Assembly: GCF_001662875.1 (NCBI RefSeq) | Contig: NZ_JPVZ01000001.1 | Span: forward strand, 310,001 to 374,000 | Source of the DNA: Thalassospira tepidiphila MCCC 1A03514 | GTDB taxonomy: Bacteria > Pseudomonadota > Alphaproteobacteria > Rhodospirillales > Thalassospiraceae | Reading direction: 5' to 3' | DNA: 64,000 nucleotides | In this document: in pieces, positions 1 to 9,354 of the stretch | Position numbering within the stretch: position 1 is the first letter of the stretch | Layout of the letters: every line of letters starts with the position of its first letter | Program-made: the position numbers and the translations under genes | Notes under the pieces: model-generated | What the model saw: the letters and a program-made list of their open reading frames with translations, nothing else | Databases searched by the model: none | Told to the model about the DNA's origin: nothing

Positions 1-841
1 TAACACCGATCGAGCCCATATTGAGATCATCATCCCACGGCAAGGCAGATTTCCCTGCCTGCGTTTCGGCCACCGGGATGTTGTGACGATGGGCAAAATC
101 ACGCAGATCATCACAGGCTTGAGCATAATGCACGCCACCACCGGCAATGATCAGCGGTTTTTTCACTGATGTGATCGCGCCAATCGCGTCTTCAATCTGT
201 TGAAGGTCCGCACGGGGACGCAGGTGTTTCCATTTCTTTGGCGCAAAGAAGCTTTCTGGCCAGTCATAGGCTTCTGCCTGCACATCCTGACAAAATCCCA
301 AGGTCACCGGCCCACAATCAGCCGGATTTGTCAAAACCGCCATTGCGCGCGGCAATGCTGTCAGAAGCTGTTCCGGGCGGGTAATACGATCAAAGTACCG
401 ACTGACCGGTTTGAAGCAGTCATTGGCCGAAATCGTACCATCCCCGAAATCTTCGATCTGTTGCAAAACCGGGTCCGGTGCACGATTGGCGAATACATCG
501 CCGGGTATAAAAAGAACCGGCAACCGGTTCACATGCGCCAGTGCCGCGGCCGTCACCATATTGGTCGCACCTGGCCCGATCGACGTTGTCACGGCCATGG
601 CCCGTTTGCGATTGGATGCCTTGGCATAGGCAATCGCCGCGTGGGCCATGCTTTGTTCATTATGGCCGCGCCATGTCGGAAAACTGTCGCCAGCACCATG
701 AAGTGCCTCGCCCATTCCGGCGACATTGCCATGACCGAAAATGGCCCAGCAGCCCCCGAAAAAGTCTTCGCCGTCGTGATTGCGCTGTACACTCAGATAC
801 CGCACCATTGCTTGGGCGGCGGTTAATCGAACGGTTTTCAT
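1..841 (-). CDS. iolD: 3D-(3,5/4)-trihydroxycyclohexane-1,2-dione hydrolase IolD (N-terminal part)
   Basis: This is the N-terminal 280 residues of a ThDP-dependent enzyme; the rest lies beyond the left edge. Reading leftward it begins MKTVRLTAAQAMVRYLSVQ and contains FGHGNVAGMGEAL and the GPGATNMVTAAALAHVNRLP block, the pyrimidine-binding pattern of the acetolactate-synthase superfamily in its IolD branch. IolD opens the ring of trihydroxycyclohexanedione in the cytoplasm during myo-inositol catabolism. Its ATG overlaps the stop of iolC in an ATGA junction, so it is translationally coupled as the last visible gene of the leftward transporter-iolC-iolD operon. The neighbouring kinase and inositol dehydrogenase support IolD over a true acetolactate synthase. 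Confidence 0.93.
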   Translation of the reverse strand, partial: MKTVRLTAAQAMVRYLSVQRNHDGEDFFGGCWAIFGHGNVAGMGEALHGAGDSFPTWRGHNEQSMAHAAIAYAKASNRKRAMAVTTSIGPGATNMVTAAALAHVNRLPVLFIPGDVFANRAPDPVLQQIEDFGDGTISANDCFKPVSRYFDRITRPEQLLTALPRAMAVLTNPADCGPVTLGFCQDVQAEAYDWPESFFAPKKWKHLRPRADLQQIEDAIGAITSVKKPLIIAGGGVHYAQACDDLRDFAHRHNIPVAETQAGKSALPWDDDLNMGSIGV

Positions 842-2751
842 GCCGCTCCTCCCGATTTTTTGCGTGCCGCGTCCCAGGTATCACACAGGGCGCGATATTT
901 TTGGGCCATTGCTGTAACGGCTTGATCATCGGCAATCGTACCTTGCATCCAGTCACGCGCAACATCGATAAAGATCGTGCGCCCGACAGCAAAGCCTTTG
1001 ACCATGTTAAAGCGCGCCGCAACCTCGAAGCTTTCCACAAGCTCTGCTTCTGGCGCATCAAGACCAAGCACGACGATACCCCGGCAATAGGGATCATGTT
1101 TGGCAATCGCATCGCAGGCATTGCGCCATGCCGCATCCGATTTCATCGGTTCAAGCTTCCACCAATCGGGATAGACACCGATTTCATAGAAACGCTTGAT
1201 CACCTTGGCCGTTGTTTCATCATCACAATCGCGAACCTTTGACGGAATAACTTCCAGAAGGAATTCCAAGCCATTGCCGCGCGCTGCATTGGCAAGCCGA
1301 ATGATGGTGGCTTCCTGATCGGCCTTGGTCACATCATCATCATCGGGATGATAGAAGCACAAAACCTTGACCACATGCTCCACCGGCCATTCGGCCAGTT
1401 GCGTGCCAAGATCGGGGCCTATTTCCAGTTCAAGTGGACGCGACCCCGGAAGTTCAACCGGTCGCCCGATCCAAAGCCCAGTGCCCGCCGCCGCATAAAG
1501 GGCATCACGCCCCAGTCGGCGGTCGCACAGGATGCCGTATCCATCCCTGCCGCCCGAAACATTCTGGACCGCGCGCAGGCACAGCTCCTTGAACGGACCA
1601 ATGCGGTCATGCGAAACGCTGAGATCATCGGCAAGGTCTTCAAGCTGCATCCGGTGATCAAATGCAAAAACCCGCATTTCAGGCCAACTGCCGGTACGGT
1701 TGGTTGACCAGTGGATTTGCTCCAACTCTGCATCGTTGCGCAGTTCCGGCGTTTTGATGCCACGATCAAAGAAGAATTGCAGTTCATCCCAACTCGGATA
1801 AGCCGGTGTACAGCCATGGCGTGATACCGCGAATGCACCACAGGCATTGGCGTATTTCAGGGACGTTTCCCAGTCCGCGTCGCTCAGCCAGCCTTTCAAC
1901 AGGCCCGACATAAACCCGTCGCCAGCGCCAAGAACATTAAACACATCAACCGCAAATCCCGGCCCGGAAATGCCGTCATCAAGGCTTTTGCCAATTTTGT
2001 CAGCAAACGCCACAGCCCCCATCGGACCACGTTTGCAAACCAGTGTCGCATTCGAAATCACCCGAACATTTTCAAGCGCTTCGAGCGTATCGGTTACACC
2101 ACCGGCAATGTGGAATTCTTCCTCCGTGCCGACGATCAGGTCAAACAGATGCAGGGTCGCCTGCAATTCCTTGGTAACAGCATCGGATGCAATGAAACGG
2201 TTTTCACCATCCCCATGCCCCGACAGCCCCCAAAGATTGGGACGGTAATCAATATCGAGTGCTGTTTTGGCACCGGCATCGCGGGCCAGTCGAACGGCCT
2301 TAAGAACGGCCGCACGGGTTTTGGGATGCGAAAGGTGCGTCCCGGTAACCGTCACACAACGCGCACTTGCGATGAAGTCGGGATCGATATCATCCTCACA
2401 CAGCGCCATATCGGCACAGTTTTCGCGATAGAAAATCAACGGAAACTGCTCCTGATCGCGCACGCCCAAAAGCACAAGCGCAGTCAGGCGGTCGGGATCG
2501 GTTATGACGCCCTGAACATCAACGCCTTCGGCAACCAGCTTTTCGCGGATGAAACGCCCCATATGCTCGTCGCCAACCCGCGTAATAAGCGCAGATTTCA
2601 ATCCAAGTCGCGCAGTCCCGCACGCCATATTGGTCGGGGAACCCCCGATATACTTCTTGAACGACGCCATGTCCTCAAGGCGCCCGCCAATCTGGGTGCC
2701 ATAAAGGTCAACGGATGATCGTCCAATCGTAATGACATCAAGCTGCTTCAT
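838..2751 (-). CDS. iolC: Bifunctional 5-dehydro-2-deoxygluconokinase IolC with C-terminal DUF2090 domain
   Basis: A 637-residue fusion. Residues 1-325 are a PfkB/ribokinase-family kinase: an N-terminal sugar-binding part (DVITIGRSSVDLYG, GGSPTNMACGTARLG) and the late anion-hole motif NVLGAGDGFMSGLL with the catalytic Asp. Residues 330-637 are a DUF2090 domain, an aldolase-like TIM barrel often attached to IolC in Proteobacteria. The kinase phosphorylates 5-dehydro-2-deoxy-D-gluconate in the cytoplasm; the DUF2090 half may supply the IolJ aldolase step, which is inference from family literature. The start ATG overlaps the upstream ATPase stop (TAATG), showing operon coupling. Confidence 0.93.
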   Translation of the reverse strand: MKQLDVITIGRSSVDLYGTQIGGRLEDMASFKKYIGGSPTNMACGTARLGLKSALITRVGDEHMGRFIREKLVAEGVDVQGVITDPDRLTALVLLGVRDQEQFPLIFYRENCADMALCEDDIDPDFIASARCVTVTGTHLSHPKTRAAVLKAVRLARDAGAKTALDIDYRPNLWGLSGHGDGENRFIASDAVTKELQATLHLFDLIVGTEEEFHIAGGVTDTLEALENVRVISNATLVCKRGPMGAVAFADKIGKSLDDGISGPGFAVDVFNVLGAGDGFMSGLLKGWLSDADWETSLKYANACGAFAVSRHGCTPAYPSWDELQFFFDRGIKTPELRNDAELEQIHWSTNRTGSWPEMRVFAFDHRMQLEDLADDLSVSHDRIGPFKELCLRAVQNVSGGRDGYGILCDRRLGRDALYAAAGTGLWIGRPVELPGSRPLELEIGPDLGTQLAEWPVEHVVKVLCFYHPDDDDVTKADQEATIIRLANAARGNGLEFLLEVIPSKVRDCDDETTAKVIKRFYEIGVYPDWWKLEPMKSDAAWRNACDAIAKHDPYCRGIVVLGLDAPEAELVESFEVAARFNMVKGFAVGRTIFIDVARDWMQGTIADDQAVTAMAQKYRALCDTWDAARKKSGGAA

Positions 2752-3530
2752 TAAATCGTCCCTCCAAGGGACCCTTCGAGTTCAGCCAGTTCCTGACCGC
2801 CCGCCATAAGGTCTTGAAGCTCTTCGGGTTTGATTTCACCCCGCTTCGCCGTGCCGTGGGTTTGGCCGCGGTTCAAAACCGTAAACCTGTCGCCTACGGC
2901 CATGGCGTGGCGCACGTTGTGGGTAATGAAGATGACGCCAATTCCGGCTTTGCGCACCCGATCAATGGTCGCAAGTACGTTTGACGTCTGGCGCACACCA
3001 AGTGCCGATGTCGGTTCATCAAGGATAAGAACCTTGGCACCAAAATACACGGCACGCGCAATCGCAACTGTTTGCCGCTCCCCACCCGAAAGCGTGCCAA
3101 CCGCCTGTTCGGGTTCGCGCAGATTGATGCCCATGGATGCCATTTCATCCAAGGTGACCTTGTTGGCATGCTTGAAGTCGATCCATTTGAACGGACCAAA
3201 GCTTTTGCGTGGCTCGCGCCCCATCCAGAAATTGCGCGTCACAGACATCAGCGGGATCATCGCCAGATCCTGATAAACGGTGGCGATCCCGGCTTCCATC
3301 GCGTCACGCGGACTGTCGAAAACGGTCTCCTGACCACTGACCCGCATGACACCCTTGGTCGGCTTGTGTACGCCTGACATGGTCTTGATGAAGGTCGACT
3401 TGCCCGCACCGTTATCACCCAGAAGACAGTGGCACTCGCCTTCCATGACGTTGAAGGAAACACCGCCCAACGCGATTACCGGTCCGAAATGCTTTTCGAT
3501 ATTGTCCATTTCAATCAATGGCGTACTCAT
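2751..3530 (-). CDS. Sugar (probably inositol) ABC transporter ATP-binding protein, FrcA type
   Basis: A 259-residue single ABC domain with Walker [11 protein letters not shown], signature [15 protein letters not shown] and Walker [13 protein letters not shown]. It energises import through the adjacent permease on the cytoplasmic face of the inner membrane. It is half the length of RbsA-type double ATPases and matches the FrcA/IatA-like single-NBD class used for fructose or inositol. It overlaps the permease stop and the iolC start, so the three are co-translated. The inositol substrate is inferred from the iol context and the shared IolR-type operator at the operon head. Confidence 0.9.
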   Translation of the reverse strand: MSTPLIEMDNIEKHFGPVIALGGVSFNVMEGECHCLLGDNGAGKSTFIKTMSGVHKPTKGVMRVSGQETVFDSPRDAMEAGIATVYQDLAMIPLMSVTRNFWMGREPRKSFGPFKWIDFKHANKVTLDEMASMGINLREPEQAVGTLSGGERQTVAIARAVYFGAKVLILDEPTSALGVRQTSNVLATIDRVRKAGIGVIFITHNVRHAMAVGDRFTVLNRGQTHGTAKRGEIKPEELQDLMAGGQELAELEGSLGGTI

Positions 3531-4627
3531 TACCGTTCTCCCGTAATCATGCGGCGGATATAGGTATTCATGATCACAGCAAAGATCAGGATACCGCCCA
3601 GGAACACCCGGAAAAGCGAACTTTCTGCACCAGCAAAGAACAAGCCTTGCTGAACCACACCAAAGATCAAAGCCCCCAGCGCAGCACCAATGACCGACCC
3701 GTAACCACCCGTCAGAAGTGCGCCGCCAATCACCACACAGATGATGGCTTCAAATTCCTTGAGCAAACCTCGATCTGCCGCAGCCGACCCGAATTCCATG
3801 ACCTGACAGGTTGCAAAGACGGTGGCGCAGAATGCGGTAAACATGAACATCAGGATTTTAACGCGATTGACCGGAACGCCAACATAACGTGCGGCCTGCG
3901 CATCCCCGCCGGATGCGAAGATCCAGTTGCCGAAACGTGTTTTGGTCAAAAGCCAATGACCAAAAATGATCAATGCCAGCGCCCAGATGACCAGCATCGG
4001 CAGACCTTCAACGACCGGCTGCCCGATACGGGAACCACGGGTAAAGGTATCAATGACACCGATATCGCCAAGCCACTGGAAAAAGCCCTTGAAGATCACG
4101 CCGCCAAACAGCCAGGCAAGCGGGTCTCCCTCGGCAACTTCCTTAACCCCGCCAATAATGGTCTGTCGGGTTGTCAGGATGGAAAGCCAGATGGTCAGAC
4201 CACGCAGAATATATAAAAATGCCAGGGTAACAATGAAGCTTGGCAGGCCGGTTTTGATCACCAGAAAACCGTTCAGCGCGCCCAGTGCAGTACATACGAT
4301 GAAGGCCGCAATAATAGACAGCCAAACCGGCAGTCCCCATTGAACAGACAGAATGGCAATCACCACACCTGCAAAGCCGATCATTGAGCCGACCGAAAGA
4401 TCGAATTCACCGGCAATCATCAACAGGCAGGCACCGACTGCGATGATGGCAAACTGGGCCGAAACGACACCCCAATTCTGAATGCCTTCCGGGGAAAACA
4501 TGCCGCTATCACCGGCAATCATAAAGAAGAAAACAAAGACCAGGATCGTACCGCAGATCGCACCGAGTTCGGGCCTGATCATGGCACGGCGAATGGCTGA
4601 GACTTGCTTGAGCCGCTCGTCCGACAT
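3530..4627 (-). CDS. Sugar (probably inositol) ABC transporter permease, FrcC/RbsC type
   Basis: A 365-residue polytopic inner-membrane protein of the BPD_transp_2 (RbsC-like) family, with about ten hydrophobic segments. The family motif region [18 protein letters not shown], followed by [21 protein letters not shown], is the conserved sugar-permease loop contacting the ATPase. It forms the channel of the importer with the 259-residue ATPase and the binding protein encoded just upstream. A stem-loop lies between this gene and the binding-protein gene. The inositol substrate is inferred from neighbours only. Confidence 0.9.
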   Translation of the reverse strand: MSDERLKQVSAIRRAMIRPELGAICGTILVFVFFFMIAGDSGMFSPEGIQNWGVVSAQFAIIAVGACLLMIAGEFDLSVGSMIGFAGVVIAILSVQWGLPVWLSIIAAFIVCTALGALNGFLVIKTGLPSFIVTLAFLYILRGLTIWLSILTTRQTIIGGVKEVAEGDPLAWLFGGVIFKGFFQWLGDIGVIDTFTRGSRIGQPVVEGLPMLVIWALALIIFGHWLLTKTRFGNWIFASGGDAQAARYVGVPVNRVKILMFMFTAFCATVFATCQVMEFGSAAADRGLLKEFEAIICVVIGGALLTGGYGSVIGAALGALIFGVVQQGLFFAGAESSLFRVFLGGILIFAVIMNTYIRRMITGER

Positions 4628-4657
4628 GGCATCACTCTTTTAACTATCAGGTGGGTA

Positions 4658-4685
4658 CCAAGGGCGGCCTTGGGCGCGCCCTTGG
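4658..4685 (-). other. Intra-operon stem-loop after binding-protein gene
   Basis: CCAAGGGCG and CGCCCTTGG form a perfect 9-bp stem around a 10-nt loop, between the binding-protein stop and the permease start. There is no T tract, so it is more likely a 3'-end stabiliser or partial attenuator that keeps binding-protein mRNA in excess than a full terminator. Confidence 0.6.
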
Positions 4686-4697
4686 CGGGAGGAAATC

Positions 4698-5639
4698 TTA
4701 ACGATATTCGCCGGCGTATTTTTCGACCTGCGCGATGTTGTCCTTGGTAATGAAACCGGGGCCCGAGTTGATATGCCCGGACGGCAGAACGCTATAGCGC
4801 GCATAGTTGGTCAGAATGACGACCGGAAGATAACCCTGAAGGTAAGGCTGCTGATCGATGGCAAAGTTGATTTCACCAGCCTTGATGGCCTCGGCAATCT
4901 CGGATGACAGATCAAACGTGCCAAACATCATTTCACCCGCAAGACCCGCGTCACGCAGGGCTGCAAGGGTCGGATGGGCAGAGTTCGGCCCCAGCGTCAG
5001 CACCGCATCAACATCCGGATTGGAATTCAGATACGCGCTAACCTTGTTCTTTACTTCCGACGGGTCCTGGCCGCTATCGATCATCTGGCTGCCAAGCTCG
5101 ACACCAAGCGCATCGGCAAAGCCACGGCAACGCTCAACAGACGCCGGGTTGGTGATGTAGTGGTTCACACAGACAAAGCTTTTCGCACCCGCGGCGGCGG
5201 CACGTTTACCGGCACCAAATCCGGCATCATATTCCGGCTGGCCGACATGCATCAGCGCACCAAGTTCTTCGGATTGTTCCTGCGTGCCGGAGTTGATCGT
5301 GATGACCGGGATACCCTTATCCACGGCATCAGTGATCGGCCCCTTAAGGACGTTGAAGTCTGCAATGGTAACGATGATGCCATCCGGATTGGTCGCAGCA
5401 GCCTGTTCGACAATACGCGCCATATCGGCAAGGTCGCCGGTCGGCGGGTTACGATATTCGACTTCTGCACCCATCTGATCACCCGCGACCTTGATCGCGT
5501 TTTTGATCACGTTCCACCAGCTATCAGAATCCGGTGCGTGGCTGATGAGAACGAATTTTTCATTTTCTGCGGATGCGGTTGCGGACAAACCGGCAAATGC
5601 AAATGCTGCTGCCGCGATGGCAGTAAGCGCCTTTTTCAT
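4698..5639 (-). CDS. Sugar (probably inositol) ABC transporter periplasmic substrate-binding protein
   Basis: A 313-residue Peripla_BP_4 family protein. I chose the ATG at 5639 because GGGAGG lies at a good distance and the product then starts with a clean Sec signal peptide (MKKALTAIAAAAFAFAGLSA, cleavage near TASA-EN). The mature protein begins KFVLISHAPDSDSWWNVIKN, typical of ribose/inositol-type binding proteins. It delivers sugar to the permease in the periplasm. First gene of the leftward operon with ATPase, permease, iolC and iolD; a probable IolR operator sits 134 bp upstream of the start. Inositol specificity is inferred. Confidence 0.9.
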   Translation of the reverse strand: MKKALTAIAAAAFAFAGLSATASAENEKFVLISHAPDSDSWWNVIKNAIKVAGDQMGAEVEYRNPPTGDLADMARIVEQAAATNPDGIIVTIADFNVLKGPITDAVDKGIPVITINSGTQEQSEELGALMHVGQPEYDAGFGAGKRAAAAGAKSFVCVNHYITNPASVERCRGFADALGVELGSQMIDSGQDPSEVKNKVSAYLNSNPDVDAVLTLGPNSAHPTLAALRDAGLAGEMMFGTFDLSSEIAEAIKAGEINFAIDQQPYLQGYLPVVILTNYARYSVLPSGHINSGPGFITKDNIAQVEKYAGEYR

Positions 5640-5772
5640 CTGTTGCCTCCCTAGTCGGCTGAAATATTGGGATTTTCCCATTGAATTTATGTGTTCTTCT
5701 GGCAGTCAGTCGTCTTTGTGCAACCTTTCTGCTTCTGGCGGCGTGGGTTGATATGACCCGTTGAAACCGTTG

Positions 5773-5792
5773 AATAGAATTTTTATTCTATT
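5773..5792. promoter_or_regulatory. Probable IolR (RpiR family) operator 1
   Basis: AATAGAATTTTTATTCTATT has two 8-nt arms that are exact reverse complements around TTTT. Near-copies occur before iolG and between iolR and the divergent dehydrogenase, and nowhere else I noticed. The core AGAA-N6-TTCT resembles the GGAA-N6-TTCC site I recall for rhizobial IolR. Confidence 0.75.
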
Positions 5793-6006
5793 TTATGACG
5801 AAATCAACATTTTTTTTCTATTGCACTGCAAGATAACCCTCTGCCCCTGCCACAAGGCCTTGCCAAACCGCCTGAAACCGCCGCTCATCCCACCCCGAAC
5901 CAAATGCGATGGGCGATAACATCCTTGCAATTAAAGGCAGTCACCATCGGTCGTTTTAAGTTTTCGGGGCGACTCGCATGGCACAGATCCCTGATCGCCA
6001 AAAGAA

Positions 6007-6036
6007 AACCGGCGCAGCTGATAGGCCACGCCGGTT
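6007..6036 (-). terminator. Rho-independent terminator of iolG
   Basis: AACCGGCG and CGCCGGTT pair perfectly around a 14-nt loop. On the minus strand the stem is followed by TTCTTTT. It lies 32 bp past the iolG stop. Confidence 0.7.
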
Positions 6037-6067
6037 AATGTCCAAGCCCTGATCTGGACGCGTTTAA

Positions 6068-7072
6068 TCAGCGCAGAATTTCTTTCGCGATATCAACGCT
6101 CCGTCCCTCGCGCGCGGAAAGCGCGGCTGCCTCGGCGACGACCAGAGCATTGATCCCGTCCTTCAGGGTCACCGGAAGGGGCGATGCCCCCTGCACACCC
6201 TCAATGAAACTGTTCCATTCAATTTGATAGGCCTTGGCATAGCGTTCGAGGAAGAAATGCTCCGGCTTGGCCTTGGTTGCACCGTGCGCGGTGATTTTCT
6301 CAATCGTGTTTTCCAGAACGTTATGTGCGGCAAGCAACCCGTCCGAGCCCAGAAACTCGATGCGCTGGTCATAGCCATATGCCGCACGACGGCTGTTTTT
6401 AATCACGGCGATACGTCCACCCGAAAACTCAAGCGTGGTAACGGCAGTATCAAAGTCACCTGCCTTTCCAATTTCCGGATCGACGATGCTTGATCCGATG
6501 GCGGTGACTTTGTCGGGCAGCGCGCCATACATCCAGCAGGCCATATCAAAATCATGGATCGCCATATCGCGGAAAATCCCGCCAGAGACCTTTACATAGC
6601 TTACCGGCGGTGGTGCCGGATCAAAGGAAGTGATCGAAAGCAACTCCCCCTTGCCGATTTCGCCTTGATCAAAGGCCGCTTTCAGATGGGCAAAGTTCGG
6701 ATCAAAGCGGCGGTTAAATCCAACCATGATGGGTTTGCCGTGCGGCTCACATCGCGCAAGACAATCCAGGGCACGCTTAAGATCAAGATCAACCGGCTTC
6801 TCACACAGAACCGCCTTCCCTGCTGCTGTCGCTGCCTCCAGCAGATCGGCGTGGGTATCGGTCGGTGTTGCGATCAACACGGCATCAATCGCCGGATCGG
6901 CAATGATGTCCTCGCTGCTGCGCACAGTAGCGCCATGCATCTGCGCGAGCTTCTCGGCAGGTTCGTCAAACTTGTCCGACACCGCGACCAGTTCACTTTG
7001 CGGGTGCGCGACAATATTCACCGCATGGACCTGCCCGATGCGTCCAGCGCCCAGCAAACCTATTTTAAGCAT
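6068..7072 (-). CDS. iolG: Inositol 2-dehydrogenase IolG (Gfo/Idh/MocA family)
   Basis: A 334-residue NAD-dependent dehydrogenase. The N-terminal Rossmann motif is GLLGAGRIGQVHAVNI, and the family motif CEKPVDLD carries the conserved Lys. GGIFRDMAIHDFDMACW supplies the conserved Asp-x3-His of the catalytic helix. IolG oxidises myo-inositol to scyllo-inosose, the first step of the pathway whose later enzymes IolC and IolD lie nearby. The start follows GGAAGGAAC. It is its own leftward unit, with a palindromic IolR-type operator about 180 bp upstream and a terminator downstream. Length and context favour IolG over the second dehydrogenase at 8227. Confidence 0.92.
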   Translation of the reverse strand: MLKIGLLGAGRIGQVHAVNIVAHPQSELVAVSDKFDEPAEKLAQMHGATVRSSEDIIADPAIDAVLIATPTDTHADLLEAATAAGKAVLCEKPVDLDLKRALDCLARCEPHGKPIMVGFNRRFDPNFAHLKAAFDQGEIGKGELLSITSFDPAPPPVSYVKVSGGIFRDMAIHDFDMACWMYGALPDKVTAIGSSIVDPEIGKAGDFDTAVTTLEFSGGRIAVIKNSRRAAYGYDQRIEFLGSDGLLAAHNVLENTIEKITAHGATKAKPEHFFLERYAKAYQIEWNSFIEGVQGASPLPVTLKDGINALVVAEAAALSAREGRSVDIAKEILR

Positions 7073-7250
7073 TCCGATGTTCCTTCCCTTCGGCGTTCCC
7101 GCCTTGACTTACGTTGACCGTCCCGAACTACCTGCGACACGCCAGCAAGAACCTGGCAAACCAATTGGCAGATCGATGATTTCGGGATGATCACGCGGAT
7201 GTCTCTCGCACCCGTTTATGCTGATACGCATATTCTGCTTGGAATACGCT

Positions 7251-7268
7251 ATGGAATTTTTATTCCAT
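7251..7268. promoter_or_regulatory. Probable IolR operator 2 (upstream of iolG)
   Basis: ATGGAAT-TTTT-ATTCCAT: two perfect 7-nt arms around TTTT. The GGAA-N6-TTCC core is exactly the spacing I recall for the Sinorhizobium IolR motif. It lies between the iolR stop and the iolG start. Confidence 0.75.
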
Positions 7269-7287
7269 TATTTTTGTTTTTCAATAA

Positions 7288-8118
7288 TTATTTTCCATCG
7301 ATCAGTTTCTCGCGCTTTGCCCCGACAGAGACAGCCAGGGCAATCGCCAACGAGATTGTCGCCGAAAGTGCCCTAAACGCCCCGACATCGACTTCGGAAA
7401 CCGATAACATCAAGGCTTCTGTTTTGCGCATCGGCCCGCTCAGCGAATCACTGATCGCCACAACCTTGTTTCCAAGGTCATGCGCATAGGCGGCAAGATC
7501 AATTGTTTCCTGTGAATAGGGCGCAAAGGTGATCGCAATCACCACATCACCCTCGCGGATCGCGTGGCGTGGATTGAGGTTACCCACACCGTCATGCAGA
7601 ACGGCGGCAATGTTCATCTTTTCAAAGGCATAGGAAAGATAACTCGCGACCGGAAAGGCACGTCTGAAACCAACCACATGGATCATCGGGGCTTCAGCCA
7701 AGACATCGACCGCCTTTTCCAGCGTTTCCAGATCAACCGTTGACGCCAGATTTTCCAGGGACAATCGCCCGGCTTCGACAAACTCGGCCAGCAGGGCACT
7801 GGGGCTGTCATCCCCTGTTGCGCGCAGATTCTCAAGCCGGGTGGCGTAGTCCGGCCATTTTTGTGCATAGGTTTCCCGAAACATTTTCTGCATTTCGGAA
7901 AATCCGGAAAATCCCATCAACTGGCAGAACCGCATGAAGGCCGAGGGCTGCACACCAGCACCGACCGACAGTTCGGCAACTGTGGAAACAGCAATGCGAT
8001 CCGTATTTTGCGCAACAAACTCCGCACATTGGCGCAGCCTTTTGGGCATGGTTTCCGATATTTCGGCCAGACGGTGATTGAATTCCTCAAGCGAAACAGG
8101 TGCGGTCTGATCACTCAT
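7288..8118 (-). CDS. iolR: MurR/RpiR family transcriptional regulator, probable IolR
   Basis: A 276-residue regulator. Residues 10-85 form the N-terminal HTH_6 domain (MPKRLRQCAEFVAQNTDRIAVS and VGAGVQPSAFMRFCQLMGFSG helices). Residues 120-255 form a SIS sugar-phosphate-binding domain (VDVLAEAPMIHVVGFRRAF, EGDVVIAITFAPYSQETIDL). Such proteins repress sugar genes and release DNA on binding a phosphorylated intermediate. I chose the ATG at 8118 (MSDQTAPVSLEEF) after AAGGAAG; an in-frame extension to 8175 would cover promoter DNA. Position between iolG and a divergent dehydrogenase, with three matching palindromes nearby, supports IolR; the ligand is not visible. Confidence 0.87.
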   Translation of the reverse strand: MSDQTAPVSLEEFNHRLAEISETMPKRLRQCAEFVAQNTDRIAVSTVAELSVGAGVQPSAFMRFCQLMGFSGFSEMQKMFRETYAQKWPDYATRLENLRATGDDSPSALLAEFVEAGRLSLENLASTVDLETLEKAVDVLAEAPMIHVVGFRRAFPVASYLSYAFEKMNIAAVLHDGVGNLNPRHAIREGDVVIAITFAPYSQETIDLAAYAHDLGNKVVAISDSLSGPMRKTEALMLSVSEVDVGAFRALSATISLAIALAVSVGAKREKLIDGK

Positions 8119-8181
8119 GGCGTTTATTCTTCCTTGTTTTGTTTCTGCTTGACGCACGGCGCGTTCCATGACCATCCATTA

Positions 8182-8201
8182 AATAGAACAAAAATTCTAT
8201 T
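8182..8201. promoter_or_regulatory. Probable IolR operator 3 (iolR / dehydrogenase divergent promoter)
   Basis: AATAGAAC-AAAA-ATTCTATT, one mismatch from a perfect palindrome and almost identical to operator 1. It sits 25 bp before the dehydrogenase start and 64 bp before iolR, so it could autoregulate iolR as well. Confidence 0.75.
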
Positions 8202-8226
8202 TTGACTAGGCGAGGAGTTCTGGCAA

Positions 8227-9354
8227 ATGAAATCTCTTGGTATTGGCCTGATTGGGACTGGTTTCATGGGAAAGGCGCATGCGCTGGCATTTGGCGCAGC
8301 ACGGGCTGTTATGGGCGATGTGCCGGAGTCTCATCTTGCAGTTTTATGTGATACGCCTGCCGAAAAAGCCAAACAGATGGCCGACCAGTTCGGCTTTGCC
8401 AAAAGTACTGCCGACTGGACATCGCTGATTTCAGATCCGGATGTCGATATCGTCTCGATCACCACGCCGAATGCGCTTCACTTCGAAATGGCAATTGCCG
8501 CCATCAAGGCAGGCAAACATGTTTATTGCGAGAAACCCCTGGCTCTCACGCTGGATCAGGCGCGTGAAATGCGCGATGCCGCCCGCACAGCAGGCATCAA
8601 AACCATGGTCGGGTACAATTACATCAAGAACCCGGCATTCACACATGCCTGTCGGCTGATCCAGGGCGGTGAAATTGGTGAGATCGTCCATTTCCGCGGC
8701 TGGGTTGACGAGGATTATCAGGCTGACCCGGCACTCCCATGGACATGGCGGGCCAAGATTGCCGATGCCGGTCTTGGGGCGTTGGGGGATATGGGATGCC
8801 ATCTGGTATCGATGGCATATGGCCTTGCCGGACCAATCGAAAGCTTGATGGCCGATATGCAAACTGTTCACACCACGCGCCCTCTCCCCGATGGAACCGG
8901 ACGGGCCAAGGTCGAAAACGAGGATACGGCATCCGCCTTGGTTCGGTTCGCCAACGGCGCTCAGGGCAGCCTTTCGACATCGCGCTCTGCCTGGGGGCGA
9001 AAAAACCGGCTGGCTTGGGAGGTTCATGGCACCAAGGGCATGATCTGCTTTGATCAGGAGCGCATGAACGAGTTGCAGCTTTATCGCAATTCAGGCGACA
9101 AGGCGCAGCAGGGTTTCACCACGGTCCTGACCGGCCCGGCACATCCGCCCTACGGCGAATTCTGCCCGGCACCGGGACATCAGCTTGGCTTTAACGACCT
9201 CAAGGTGATCGAAGCCGCTGCACTGCTTCGCGCGATCCGCGATGACAACCCGGCCTACCCCGATTTCGAACACGCTTACGAATTCGAAAAGGTCATTCAT
9301 GCAATCGCGAAATCTGCGACTGACGGGACAAGGGTCTCGCTGTCTGAGGTATAG
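8227..9354 (+). CDS. Gfo/Idh/MocA family oxidoreductase, probable inositol-type dehydrogenase
   Basis: A 375-residue NAD(P)-dependent dehydrogenase: GLIGTGFMGKAHALAF at the N-terminus, YCEKPLALTLD with the family Lys, then the C-terminal beta-sheet domain (GALGDMGCHLVSMAYGL with the conserved Asp and His). The start follows GAGGAG. It is transcribed away from iolR with an IolR-type operator in its promoter, so it probably belongs to inositol-isomer use, for example scyllo- or D-chiro-inositol or an inosose. That role is inference; the family also contains many sugar dehydrogenases. A degenerate repeat begins directly after its stop codon. Confidence 0.85.
   Translation: MKSLGIGLIGTGFMGKAHALAFGAARAVMGDVPESHLAVLCDTPAEKAKQMADQFGFAKSTADWTSLISDPDVDIVSITTPNALHFEMAIAAIKAGKHVYCEKPLALTLDQAREMRDAARTAGIKTMVGYNYIKNPAFTHACRLIQGGEIGEIVHFRGWVDEDYQADPALPWTWRAKIADAGLGALGDMGCHLVSMAYGLAGPIESLMADMQTVHTTRPLPDGTGRAKVENEDTASALVRFANGAQGSLSTSRSAWGRKNRLAWEVHGTKGMICFDQERMNELQLYRNSGDKAQQGFTTVLTGPAHPPYGEFCPAPGHQLGFNDLKVIEAAALLRAIRDDNPAYPDFEHAYEFEKVIHAIAKSATDGTRVSLSEV

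Larger units (their letters stand above)
5640..6067. other. 428-bp intergenic region: promoter of the inositol operon and iolG terminator
   Basis: No gene seen. It holds the binding-protein ribosome-binding site, the perfect palindrome at 5773-5792 with an AT-rich flank (5805-5822 includes a run of eight T), and near the right end the iolG terminator stem-loop. The middle part, 5830-6000, shows nothing I can assign. Confidence 0.6.

Noticed and set aside
200-826. 208-residue plus-strand frame opposite iolD
   Set aside because: Lies wholly antisense to a clear ThDP enzyme and has no recognisable domain.
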